Of a stretch of 37,224 bases of DNA, positions 9,894-17,432 are shown piece after piece (the first letter of the stretch is position 1; each line of letters opens with the position of its first letter). The stretch is from Crocosphaera sp. (GTDB lineage Bacteria > Cyanobacteriota > Cyanobacteriia > Cyanobacteriales > Microcystaceae). A program made the translations under genes and the position numbers. The notes beneath the pieces were generated by a model. It was given only the letters and a program-made list of their open reading frames with translations. It ran no database searches and was not told the origin of the DNA. The stretch lies in contig JASJBX010000037.1 in the NCBI GenBank assembly GCA_030066295.1, forward strand, positions 1 through 37,224, read 5' to 3'.

Positions 9894-10319
9894 ATGCTGC
9901 ACCTAGCCCAAGTGAAAAAGAATCCCGACTCAGGCGAGATGGAACTTCTGTTGCTGGCACGCCAAACCTCCCAAAACCTTTGGGATACCCTATCTGATAA
10001 AATCATCCCCTGTAGCATCCCGATGGGTTTTGGAGATGGGGTTTTGGTGTTAGTAACCTTGGCTGACAATCAAGAAATTATCGAAGTCAAACAAGCCAAA
10101 GATTGGGTGATGGGGTTAGTAGAAATCTATTTAACCAACGGAGTTATTACCCCTGAATGGGTGGAAAAAGAACAAGAAAAAGTAGAACAATGGCGACAGG
10201 AAATTACAGCCAAAAGTCTTGATTTAACCCGTCGCCAACTCGAATTAGAAACCCAAAAAGAACAACTTCAAGAATTAGAGATAAAGTTAAAACAAGAAAA
10301 AGAAGATAATACAAATTAA
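9894..10319 (+). CDS. Conserved hypothetical protein with C-terminal coiled coil
   Basis: The 141-residue protein has a globular N-terminal part (about residues 1-90, starting MLHLAQVKKNPDSGEMELLLLARQ) and a long charged C-terminal helix (about 90-138) rich in E, K and Q with heptad-like spacing, a likely coiled coil. I cannot assign a function. It lies between valS and rsmD on the same strand with short gaps (34 and 43 nt), so it may be co-transcribed with them. No signal peptide or membrane segment is visible. Confidence 0.8.
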   Translation: MLHLAQVKKNPDSGEMELLLLARQTSQNLWDTLSDKIIPCSIPMGFGDGVLVLVTLADNQEIIEVKQAKDWVMGLVEIYLTNGVITPEWVEKEQEKVEQWRQEITAKSLDLTRRQLELETQKEQLQELEIKLKQEKEDNTN

Positions 10320-10362
10320 GGGATAAGTTTAACAGTTAGAGAAGCTAATAGATAACAGTAAA

Positions 10363-10911
10363 ATGAGAATTTATGGCAACCGACTATTAAAAACCTTGCC
10401 AGGAGACTTGACCCGTCCCACATCAGCAAAGGTGAGAGAAGCCTTATTTAATATTTGGCAAGCAGAAGTAAGAGGGTGTTATTGGTTGGATTTATGTGCA
10501 GGAAATGGTTCCATGGGAGCAGAAGCCTTATGTCGTGGGGCTGCCGTGGTTATGGGTATAGAAAAGTATGGAAAAGCCTGTAAAATTATTACTGAAAATT
10601 GGACAAAAATAGCCAACAATGAGCAAGAATTTAAAGTGTTCAAAGGAGATATTTTAAAAGTATTAAAAATCTTAGGAGGGAAAAAATGCGATCGAATTTA
10701 TTTCGATCCCCCTTATCAAAGTTTATTATATCAACCCGTATTAGAATTAATTGTTAATTATCAATTATTAAATGAACAAGGAGAAATAGCCGTAGAACAT
10801 AATCCTCAATTTTGGCAAGCAATAGAGATCAAAGGATTGGAACTTGTGAGAGAAAAACATTATGGTAATACCAGTTTAACGTTTTATCGTTCCGTTCCTT
10901 CCACAAGTTAG
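10363..10911 (+). CDS. rsmD: 16S rRNA (guanine966-N2)-methyltransferase RsmD-like
   Basis: The 182-residue Rossmann-fold methyltransferase opens MRIYGNRLLKTLPG and carries the family-typical RPTSAKVREALFNIW segment (residues 19-32). The S-adenosylmethionine-binding motif is LDLCAGNGSMGAEAL (about 42-56), and the catalytic motif IV is DPPY at 115-118. Length and motif order fit RsmD, which methylates G966 of 16S rRNA during 30S assembly. The gene follows the coiled-coil protein gene and is followed by a 326-nt spacer. A close paralogue acting on another RNA cannot be excluded but is less likely. Confidence 0.9.
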   Translation: MRIYGNRLLKTLPGDLTRPTSAKVREALFNIWQAEVRGCYWLDLCAGNGSMGAEALCRGAAVVMGIEKYGKACKIITENWTKIANNEQEFKVFKGDILKVLKILGGKKCDRIYFDPPYQSLLYQPVLELIVNYQLLNEQGEIAVEHNPQFWQAIEIKGLELVREKHYGNTSLTFYRSVPSTS

Positions 10912-11237
10912 AAGTCCGATTAAGATTGGGTTGACATGATTTATAATAAAGTTAGGGGTAAAGGGGATTTTTTTCAGAAATCTTACCTATTTTTCATTAA
11001 ATGGAACAACCTAAAATTTAAACCCTCCTGCCTTCTGCCTGCTCCCTTGAGAATGGGGATAGGGGGGATTGCCTCCTGCCTCCTTTCGACATCAAAACGT
11101 CATCTCACTGTCACGAGGTTGTCATATCCTCCCCTTATAGTAAAAAATGTCAGTCCAATAAGCCGTTTTCCCATCATCCACTCCTCATACGGACTGACTT
11201 TTCTTTCTTATTGTTGACAGCATAAATAAACAAAGCC
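10912..11237. other. Intergenic region with heptamer repeats and an inverted repeat
   Basis: No convincing gene is present. Positions 11028-11048 hold three 7-bp units (CTGCCTT, CTGCCTG, CTCCCTT), the same style as in the nif spacers, and a related CCTCCTGCC run lies near 11070. An 8-bp inverted repeat, GTCAGTCC at 11149-11156 and GGACTGAC at 11191-11198, encloses a 34-nt loop and is followed by a T-rich run, so it may be a terminator or a leader structure upstream of the HtrA gene. Confidence 0.5.
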
Positions 11238-12482
11238 ATGAAAAACCATAGTTTAAATCAACCTTATTCATCAGGAAAAATGACCGACTCTCAAGGTTCT
11301 ATTTTACAAAAACCCCTGACTTATATCTCCTTAATTTTATTAGGAATGGGGGTAGGTATTGGGGGGACTATTGCCTTTAGTTATCCCCATCTTTTCGTCC
11401 AACAGACAGAAAATCTTGCCCCCTCTACTACTGCAGAAATTCCCCAAGAATGGTCTTCTTTACCCACCATAACCTCAGAAAACTTTGTCACTGATGTGGT
11501 TAAAAAAGTGGGTCCGGCGGTGGTGAGAATTGATGCTACTCGCACCGTTAAAACAGAGGTTCCTCCTATATTTAATGATCCCTTTTTCCGTCGCTTTTTT
11601 GGGTCACAAATTCCCAATATTCCTGACGAAGAAACTCAACGGGGAACCGGCTCAGGATTTATCGTCAGTCAAGACGGAAAAATTCTGACCAACGCCCATG
11701 TAGTTGCGGGAAACCGAGAGGTTACCGTTACGTTAAAAGACGGTCGAACTTTTACAGGGAAAGTGTTAGGAACTGACTCGGTTACTGATCTGGCTGTGAT
11801 TGATCTTGAAGCCGATAATTTACCCACGGTTAAAGCCGGAAACTCCGATAAACTTAACGTAGGAGAATGGGCGATAGCCATTGGAAATCCCTTGGGTTTA
11901 GATAATACCGTCACCACAGGAATTATCAGTGCCACAGGACGACTCAGTTCTCAAATTGGAGTAGGTGATAAACGGGTTGATTTTATCCAAACCGATGCAG
12001 CCATTAACCCAGGTAATTCCGGTGGTCCGCTTCTCAATGCCAGAGGTGAAGTCATCGGAATCAATACCGCCATCTTCCGAAATGCTCAAGGAATTGGGTT
12101 TGCTATTCCTATTAATAAAGCCCAATCTATTGCAGAACAACTCATTGCAAAGGGAACCGTTGAACATCCCTATTTGGGAATTCAAATGGTAGAAATTACT
12201 CCAGAAATTAAGCAAAAATTACAAGAGACGGGGGAACTAAATATCAAGGTAGCGTCTGGTATTTTGATCGTCAAAGTGGTTCCTAATTCTCCAGCCGCAG
12301 CAGCAGGTTTAAAAGCAGGAGATATCATTCAATCCATTAACCAACAACCCCAAAAAACCCCCTCAGATATTCAAAAAGCAGTGGAACAGATTCAGGTGGG
12401 AAGTACCCTTCCCATGGAAGTTGAACGCAACGGCAAACTGTTAACTTTAAACGTGAAAGTTGGGGTTTTACCCAATTCTTGA
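11238..12482 (+). CDS. HtrA/Deg family serine protease
   Basis: This is a membrane-anchored or periplasmic ATP-independent protease for protein quality control. The 414-residue protein has one N-terminal hydrophobic segment (about 28-49), then a trypsin-like domain with the catalytic triad His154 (NAHVV), Asp184 (TDLAV) and Ser261 (GNSGGP). A single PDZ domain follows (about 310-405, containing PNSPAAAAGLKAGDIIQSI). One PDZ domain and this length fit the cyanobacterial HhoA/HhoB/HtrA trio; which member it is cannot be settled here. It has the same orientation as pyrR, which starts 27 nt downstream. Confidence 0.94.
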   Translation: MKNHSLNQPYSSGKMTDSQGSILQKPLTYISLILLGMGVGIGGTIAFSYPHLFVQQTENLAPSTTAEIPQEWSSLPTITSENFVTDVVKKVGPAVVRIDATRTVKTEVPPIFNDPFFRRFFGSQIPNIPDEETQRGTGSGFIVSQDGKILTNAHVVAGNREVTVTLKDGRTFTGKVLGTDSVTDLAVIDLEADNLPTVKAGNSDKLNVGEWAIAIGNPLGLDNTVTTGIISATGRLSSQIGVGDKRVDFIQTDAAINPGNSGGPLLNARGEVIGINTAIFRNAQGIGFAIPINKAQSIAEQLIAKGTVEHPYLGIQMVEITPEIKQKLQETGELNIKVASGILIVKVVPNSPAAAAGLKAGDIIQSINQQPQKTPSDIQKAVEQIQVGSTLPMEVERNGKLLTLNVKVGVLPNS

Positions 12483-12509
12483 TAAAATAGAGGTAAAATC
12501 AGCAAGACA

Positions 12510-13046
12510 ATGGCTAAAAAAATCCTCTCACCTGAAAAACTACGACGAGTGATTACTCGTTTAGCCTCTCAAGTCATTGAAAAATCGGGCAATTTATCTG
12601 ACATTATTTTATTGGGAATTCACACCAGAGGGGTTCCCTTAGCTTATATGTTAGCCCAACAAATGGAACTGTTAGAAGGAATTAAAGTGCCAGTGGGGGC
12701 TATTGATGTGACCTTTTATCGGGATGATTTAGACCGGATTAAAACCAGAACCCCGGCTAAAACAAAAGTCCCCTTTGATCTGACGGGAAAAACGGTCATT
12801 TTAGTGGATGATGTTATCTATAAAGGCCGAACCATTCGTGCTGCTTTAAACGCAGTCAGCGAATACGGAAGACCGAAAATGATCCGTTTATTAGTATTAG
12901 TTGATCGCGGCCATCGAGAGTTACCCATTCATCCCGATTTTACTGGGAAAAAATTGCCCACCTCTTCCGATGAACAAGTGAAAGTTTATTTACAAGAAAT
13001 CGATGGCCGTGATGCCGTAGAATTATTAAAGAACCCGACAGATTAA
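12510..13046 (+). CDS. pyrR: PyrR bifunctional protein (pyrimidine operon regulator / uracil phosphoribosyltransferase)
   Basis: The 178-residue protein has the phosphoribosyltransferase fold with the PRPP-binding loop [13 protein letters not shown] at residues 96-108 and the family's N-terminal [10 protein letters not shown] loop (36-45). PyrR binds UMP/UTP and pyr mRNA in some bacteria and has weak uracil phosphoribosyltransferase activity. No pyr biosynthesis gene is adjacent here, so a role in attenuation cannot be inferred from context. It is followed by cinA after 6 nt, which suggests co-transcription. Confidence 0.93.
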   Translation: MAKKILSPEKLRRVITRLASQVIEKSGNLSDIILLGIHTRGVPLAYMLAQQMELLEGIKVPVGAIDVTFYRDDLDRIKTRTPAKTKVPFDLTGKTVILVDDVIYKGRTIRAALNAVSEYGRPKMIRLLVLVDRGHRELPIHPDFTGKKLPTSSDEQVKVYLQEIDGRDAVELLKNPTD

Positions 13047-13052
13047 TCGAGA

Positions 13053-14294
13053 ATGAGTGCAGAAATTATTTGCGTTGGTACAGAACTTTTACTAGGGGAC
13101 ATTGTTAACACCAATGTTCAGTTTTTGGCCAAAGAATTGGCTAATTTAGGGATTCCCCATTACTATCAAACGGTGGTCGGAGATAACCCCACTCGTCTCA
13201 AGGAAGTGATTAATATTGCCAGCCAAAGGGCTTCCATTCTCCTCTTTACTGGGGGTTTAGGACCGACTCCCGATGATTTGACCACAGAAACTATTGCCCA
13301 ATGTTTTAACAGTCCCCTCGTGGAAAAAGCCGATATTATTGAAGATATTCAACGCAAGTTTACCGCCAGGGGACGGCAGATGAACGAGAATAACCGCAAA
13401 CAAGCCTTAATTCCTGATGGGGCGACTATTTTGCCCAATCCCACCGGCACCGCCCCCGGCATCATCTGGGGACCTAGGGCTAATTTAACCCTGATGACCT
13501 TCCCTGGAGTCCCGTCTGAAATGAAGCGGATGTGGTCAGAAACGGCGGTTCCTCACCTGAAAAGCCAGGGTTGGGGCAAAGAAATCATTTTTAGCAGAAT
13601 GCTACGTTTTAGGGGCATTGGGGAGTCGTCTTTGGCTACCAAGGTTAACCACTTTTTTGACCTGACTAACCCCACTGTCGCCCCTTATGCGTCTTTGGGG
13701 GAAGTTCGTTTACGGATTTCTGCTAAAACCACCTCTGAAGCAGAAGCCAATTCCATTATTGAACCGGTGGCCCGAGAAATTATTAATATTGCAGGGGCAG
13801 ACTATTTTGGCCAAGACGATAACACCTTAGCCCAGGTCGTGGGGGGGTTATTACGGGAACAACAGCAAACTGTAGCGGTGGCGGAATCTTGTACTGGTGG
13901 CGGGTTAGGGGCAATGTTCACCGAGATTCCTGGCAGTTCTGACTACTTTTGGGGTGGGGTTATCGCTTACGATAACCGCGTTAAAATCTCCCTTTTAGAA
14001 GTCAGTGCAGAGGCGTTGGAGCATCATGGAGCAGTTAGTAATATTGTAGCGCAACAGATGGCTTTAGGGGTTAAGCAACGGTTAAAAACTGATTGGGGGA
14101 TGAGTATTACGGGTATTGCGGGTCCGGGTGGGGGGACGGACATTAAACCGGTGGGGTTGGTTTATATTGGCATTGCTAGTCCGGATGGTCAAGTGGCCAG
14201 TGTGGAGTGTACTTTTGGCGATCGCACTCGGGACATTATTCGTTATTTAAGCAGTTGTACCGCTTTAGATCAACTGAGACGAAAATTGATTTAA
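13053..14294 (+). CDS. cinA: CinA family protein (nicotinamide-nucleotide amidohydrolase / competence-damage type)
   Basis: The 413-residue protein has two domains. The N-terminal MoaB-like domain (about 1-170, starting MSAEIICVGTELLLGDIVNTN, with FTGGLGPTPDD near residue 70) has ADP-ribose or NMN-related pyrophosphatase activity in characterised members. The C-terminal PncC-type deamidase domain (about 255-413, with VAVAESCTGGGLGA and GIAGPGGGT) converts NMN to nicotinate mononucleotide. Length and order are those of full-length cyanobacterial CinA. It starts 6 nt after pyrR. Its role is NAD recycling, and a competence role is not shown by sequence. Confidence 0.94.
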   Translation: MSAEIICVGTELLLGDIVNTNVQFLAKELANLGIPHYYQTVVGDNPTRLKEVINIASQRASILLFTGGLGPTPDDLTTETIAQCFNSPLVEKADIIEDIQRKFTARGRQMNENNRKQALIPDGATILPNPTGTAPGIIWGPRANLTLMTFPGVPSEMKRMWSETAVPHLKSQGWGKEIIFSRMLRFRGIGESSLATKVNHFFDLTNPTVAPYASLGEVRLRISAKTTSEAEANSIIEPVAREIINIAGADYFGQDDNTLAQVVGGLLREQQQTVAVAESCTGGGLGAMFTEIPGSSDYFWGGVIAYDNRVKISLLEVSAEALEHHGAVSNIVAQQMALGVKQRLKTDWGMSITGIAGPGGGTDIKPVGLVYIGIASPDGQVASVECTFGDRTRDIIRYLSSCTALDQLRRKLI

Positions 14295-14443
14295 GTTTTC
14301 TAGATAGATTCAACATATCTGGCAACTAATCTATTTACTTCTTAGTTATAATCCCCGTTGACCCAAGTTAGTATTTTAATTAATTTAGTAGTTAAAATGG
14401 ATACCATTTGCTCTAATTTAAAATAACTAATAAGACGTTTTCT

Positions 14444-15208
14444 ATGACAATTTCAAATCGGCTTAACTTCTTCTTTTTTGGTATTGTTCTTCTCATTTGC
14501 TGTCCTTGGGGTAACTTTTATAACGCTCCAGTTTACTCAGCTGTTCCTTCCCATACCACTAGGGTAACTCAAATAGCTCAAGCTCCGACTGGGGAATTTG
14601 TTCAAGCTCCTCTACCCTACAATTATAATGCTTTGGAGCCTTTTATCGATGGTCAAACCATGAAAATTCACTACACAGGACACCATCTAGGCTATCTTAA
14701 AAAGTTTAATAAGTCCCTCGAACAACACCCTGAATTACAGGGAAAAACCCTGGAACAACTACTCGGAAATCTTGATAGTATCCCCTCAGATATTCGGACT
14801 TCCGTGCGTAATAATGGCGGTGGTCATTATAACCATACTGTATTCTGGGCAATTATGAGTCCCAATGGTGGAGGTCAACCCAATGGTGAATTTGCGAGAG
14901 TTATTAATAACTCTTTTGGTAGTTTTGAAGCGTTTAAAACGCAATTTAAGGCTGAAGCTTTCAAACGGTTTGGTAGTGGTTGGGTTTGGTTAGTTAGAGA
15001 CAAAAATGGTCGTCTAGCTATTACCAATTCAGAAGGACAAGATAATCCTATTATGGAAGGAAAATACCCCATTTTAGGGATTGATGTTTGGGAACACGCT
15101 TATTATCTTAATTACCAAAATGCTCGAGGAAATTATGTTGATGCTTGGTGGAATACTATCAATTGGGATGAAGTAAACGAACGATTTAAAGAATCACAAA
15201 CTGTTTAA
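14444..15208 (+). CDS. sodA: Exported or membrane-anchored Mn-type superoxide dismutase
   Basis: The enzyme dismutates superoxide to peroxide and oxygen. The 254-residue protein has an N-terminal hydrophobic segment (about 8-25, FFFFGIVLLICC) absent from cytosolic forms, then the SOD core. By alignment to E. coli SodA the metal ligands are His76, His131, Asp214 and His218 (DVWEHAYY). Gln199 (EGQDNP) occupies the position that marks manganese rather than iron enzymes. The signal implies action at the thylakoid lumen, periplasm or membrane face, as known for membrane-bound Mn SODs of other diazotrophic cyanobacteria. The 3' end overlaps the convergent next gene by 4 bp. Protection of nitrogenase is plausible but unproven. 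Confidence 0.93.
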   Translation: MTISNRLNFFFFGIVLLICCPWGNFYNAPVYSAVPSHTTRVTQIAQAPTGEFVQAPLPYNYNALEPFIDGQTMKIHYTGHHLGYLKKFNKSLEQHPELQGKTLEQLLGNLDSIPSDIRTSVRNNGGGHYNHTVFWAIMSPNGGGQPNGEFARVINNSFGSFEAFKTQFKAEAFKRFGSGWVWLVRDKNGRLAITNSEGQDNPIMEGKYPILGIDVWEHAYYLNYQNARGNYVDAWWNTINWDEVNERFKESQTV

Positions 15209-15681
15209 TCATCATCTTCGTCGGGGTCTTTGGTTAACACTTCAAACACGGTTGTAGCACAAGATTCCCGATGTTCATCAATTTCTTGAACCCGTTCAGT
15301 GATTAATTTTGCTGCTTCAATTTCACCCATTTTAGCTAAAATGTAACCTTGGGACGCATAAGCATTAAGATAGAGTCTTATGTTAGGTTCTTGTTGACGT
15401 TTCATTAAAATAGGTTGCAGTTGTTCCCATTCTAACGGTAAGTTTTCTTTTTCTTGGATAATTCCTAAGACTTTTTTAGCAATTTTTAGGGCTAATTCTG
15501 GTTTATTTTTATAGAAAAAGAAGCGATAAGCTCCTACTAAAACATCGATATTATCCCCTGCTTTTTCCAACGCTTGATTAATATATTGCTCAGATAAACT
15601 GCTATTTTCCCAGTTATCTGTGGCTAATACTAATAACTCTTTTACGTCTTCGGACGCATCGTACCAAGAAAGTTTATTCAT
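15205..15681 (-). CDS. TPR-like helical hypothetical protein
   Basis: The 158-residue protein is predicted to be almost all helical. It has repeat-like helix pairs (YINQALEKAGDNIDVLVGAYRFFFYKNKPELALKIAKKVL; NAYASQGYILAKMGEIEAAKLITERV) that resemble tetratricopeptide repeats, and a very acidic end (DPDEDDD). The role is unknown, with protein-protein interaction the likely theme. The gene converges on sodA, overlapping it by 4 bp. Upstream of its start lies the first 100-bp direct repeat of the toxin-antitoxin islet. Confidence 0.72.
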   Translation of the reverse strand: MNKLSWYDASEDVKELLVLATDNWENSSLSEQYINQALEKAGDNIDVLVGAYRFFFYKNKPELALKIAKKVLGIIQEKENLPLEWEQLQPILMKRQQEPNIRLYLNAYASQGYILAKMGEIEAAKLITERVQEIDEHRESCATTVFEVLTKDPDEDDD

Positions 15682-15707
15682 AATATTAGGCTGTAGGGTC
15701 TAATTCT

Positions 15708-15807
15708 ATTATCTTCTAAGATGGGAGAATTTCATCAAATTTTAGATAGAATTAATGTAATGAAATAGTTCATCATATTGTTGGGTTGAGGAACGAAACC
15801 CAACCTA
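15708..15807. repeat. Direct repeat copy A (100 bp) with palindromic end
   Basis: It aligns without gaps to 17242-17341, with about nine differences outside the hairpin loop. It ends in an 8-bp inverted repeat (GTTGGGTT / AACCCAAC) around a 9-nt loop, GAGGAACGA at 15788-15796. The two 100-bp copies bracket the two toxin-antitoxin operons. Confidence 0.85.
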
Positions 15808-15828
15808 GAAGATCGACGTTGATATATA

Positions 15829-16223
15829 TTAAGGATAAGGTAGTAGATTTAGAGAGGAAATAAAACAATAATCTCGCTGATTCTTACTAAGTAAAGCAGT
15901 ATTATAACCTATCGCCGTCGCTGCAATTAAAGCATCAGGAATCATTAAACCATGACTTAAATAATACTTTTGCATTAACTGAATTCCTAAATCAGAAATT
16001 TCTTGATTCAAGGTTAAGCAATGGAATTGACTTAAAAAACGATTTAATTTTTGTAACTCAGACTTATTACGACATCCAACGATTAACTCCATTATTGTAA
16101 TAATAGAAACCGATAAAACGATAAAACGGCTTTTTTTGACTCATCAGCTAAACGGGTAATTGCCGTTAAGTCTCCATTAGCTACATCAATTAAAATATCC
16201 GTATCTATCAAAACATAAACCAT
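15829..16223 (-). pseudogene. vapC: VapC-type PIN-domain toxin, frameshifted
   Basis: The reading frame starts at 16223 (MVYVLIDTDILIDVANGD, with the first PIN acidic residues Asp7 and Asp9), breaks after about 35 codons and stops at 16092. The rest of the PIN domain continues in another frame to 15829 (MELIVGC, then IPDALIAATA with the third acidic residue). Removing one copy of an 8-bp tandem duplication at 16111-16126 joins the two as KAVLS-VSIITIMELIVG, giving a 128-residue protein of normal VapC length. The stop of the first piece overlaps an ATG for the second (TAATG), so the pieces might be made separately, but a split PIN nuclease is unlikely to be active. An intact antitoxin gene lies 1 nt upstream. 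Confidence 0.88.
16111..16126. repeat. 8-bp tandem duplication inside vapC
   Basis: Two adjacent copies of CGATAAAA (16111-16118 and 16119-16126) lie inside the vapC frame. One copy is sufficient for an uninterrupted PIN toxin, so the second copy is the frameshifting lesion. Confidence 0.9.
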
Positions 16224-16224
16224 C

Positions 16225-16461
16225 TTAACCTTGCCATTGTTCTCGTCTTAATTGACGTACCCATTGAGAACTATTTTGCATCTCTTTTCTATCTTTCCAC
16301 ATTCCAACAAAAGGCTGATTTTCCAGAGAAAAAGAAGCAGAAGATAAGACAGTTAATTCTTGTTTTTCTACTTCATTAAGAATTATCTGAGCAATTCTTT
16401 CTTGTTCAGATTCCGGTAATTTCTCAAGTTTGGTCATTACTTTATTAAGAGCTTCAATCAT
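16225..16461 (-). CDS. Antitoxin paired with the broken VapC
   Basis: The 78-residue protein starts MIEALNKVMTKLEKLPESEQERIAQIIL, a helical segment typical of small cyanobacterial antitoxins of unknown fold, and has a basic, tryptophan-containing end that could contact the toxin. The start at 16461 was preferred over an ATG at 16473 because a strong Shine-Dalgarno (GGAGGT) lies just upstream and would fall inside the longer frame. The toxin gene follows after 1 nt. With the toxin frameshifted, the antitoxin is probably an orphan. Confidence 0.75.
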   Translation of the reverse strand: MIEALNKVMTKLEKLPESEQERIAQIILNEVEKQELTVLSSASFSLENQPFVGMWKDRKEMQNSSQWVRQLRREQWQG

Positions 16462-16521
16462 ATTTACCTCCATTTAATTTAACTTCTCAGTTTGTAGTAT
16501 AACAGAAATTAAAAGAATAAT

Positions 16522-16552
16522 ATTGTTGGGTTTCGTTCCTCAACCCAACCTA
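16522..16552. repeat. Palindromic repeat copy B between the two TA operons
   Basis: It carries the same 8-bp stem (GTTGGGTT at 16525-16532, AACCCAAC at 16542-16549) as copies A and C. The 9-nt loop TCGTTCCTC is the exact reverse complement of the loop in copy A. Only the palindromic end of the 100-bp repeat is clearly present here. Confidence 0.85.
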
Positions 16553-16563
16553 CAAGATCAATA

Positions 16564-16959
16564 TTAAACCCAGTTCTCTACTTTGAGATCAGGAATTCTT
16601 TCAAATTCTCGAATATTATTAGTAACTAAGGTATAATTTTGACTTTGACAATGTGCTGCAATTAACATATCCATATTACCAATAGGAGTTCCTTTTGCTT
16701 CTAAATAATTACGAATTTTGCTATAGCATTGTCCTGCTGTTTCTTCCCAAGGTAAAACTTGTAAGCGTGAGATAAAATCATCTAAAATCTCTTGATTCTT
16801 ACTTTTAGCATTAGATTTATCTACACCATATTGTAATTCAGCTACCGTCATCACAGAAAGATATAAATCTTCAGAAGCAATCGTTTGAAAACGAGTTAAT
16901 ACCGTGGATGGACGCTTTTTAATGATATAAATACAAATGTTAGTATCTAACATATACAT
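16564..16959 (-). CDS. vapC: VapC-type PIN-domain ribonuclease toxin
   Basis: The 131-residue PIN-domain protein has the Mg-binding acidic residues in place: Asp5 (MLDTNICIYIIK), Glu41 (AELQYG) and Asp97 (NMDMLIAAH). Family members cleave tRNA or rRNA and stop translation when not bound by VapB. Length and motif order are those of intact VapC (MYMLDTNICIYIIKKRP start). The gene begins right after the VapB stop codon, so the two are one operon. No lesion is seen, unlike the neighbouring vapC at 15829-16223. Confidence 0.93.
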   Translation of the reverse strand: MYMLDTNICIYIIKKRPSTVLTRFQTIASEDLYLSVMTVAELQYGVDKSNAKSKNQEILDDFISRLQVLPWEETAGQCYSKIRNYLEAKGTPIGNMDMLIAAHCQSQNYTLVTNNIREFERIPDLKVENWV

Positions 16960-17196
16960 TTAGAATAGTTCCTCTCTAGTTTGAGGAAGTAAATCGATTC
17001 TTTGTTCCATAAAATCTTCTGAGGGTAAAGGGGTTTTCTCAAAAAAGTCTTCCCAGGTAGTCGGTTTAGGAGATAAGATAACTTTATTTCCAACTCTATG
17101 AATATAAACTTCTTTACCTTCAAATCGAAATTCTTGAGGCAACCGTACAGCTTGACTACGACCGTTCATAAATAGTTTAGCGGTTTTTCGTTTCAT
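16960..17196 (-). CDS. vapB: VapB-type antitoxin
   Basis: The 78-residue protein has an N-terminal AbrB/MazE-like swapped-hairpin DNA-binding part ([20 protein letters not shown], then [15 protein letters not shown]). A C-terminal tail ([15 protein letters not shown]) would insert into the toxin. It directly precedes vapC and is expected to bind its own promoter, so the complex represses the operon. Repeat copy C lies 46 nt upstream of the start, close to where the promoter should be. Confidence 0.93.
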   Translation of the reverse strand: MKRKTAKLFMNGRSQAVRLPQEFRFEGKEVYIHRVGNKVILSPKPTTWEDFFEKTPLPSEDFMEQRIDLLPQTREELF

Positions 17197-17241
17197 GGCG
17201 AGTATTTTGATTTATATTATTAGTATATATCATTTATATCT

Positions 17242-17341
17242 ATAATCTTCTAAGCTCAGAGAATTACATCAAATTTTAAATAGATTTAAAGTAATGAAAT
17301 AGTTCATAATATTGTTGGGTTTCGTTCGTCAACCCAACCTA
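17242..17341. repeat. Direct repeat copy C (100 bp) with palindromic end
   Basis: This is a gap-free counterpart of copy A, in the same orientation, ending in the GTTGGGTT / AACCCAAC hairpin with loop TCGTTCGTC. It sits between the vapBC promoter side and the AIPR gene. Confidence 0.85.
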
Positions 17342-17432
17342 CTAGCTGATCTTAGTTTTAACAAAAATTTAATTTGATTTATATTAAAAATATTGTACAG
17401 TGGATCTATAATGAAAAAGAAACTAGTTAAAA

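Noticed and set aside
10936-11217. 93-codon open frame on the plus strand
   Set aside because: Its translation runs through heptamer-style repeats and a hairpin, has no protein-like composition, and resembles no family, so it is treated as non-coding spacer.
11898-12215. Minus-strand open frame inside the HtrA gene
   Set aside because: It is antisense to the protease and PDZ domains, whose motifs are clearly real.
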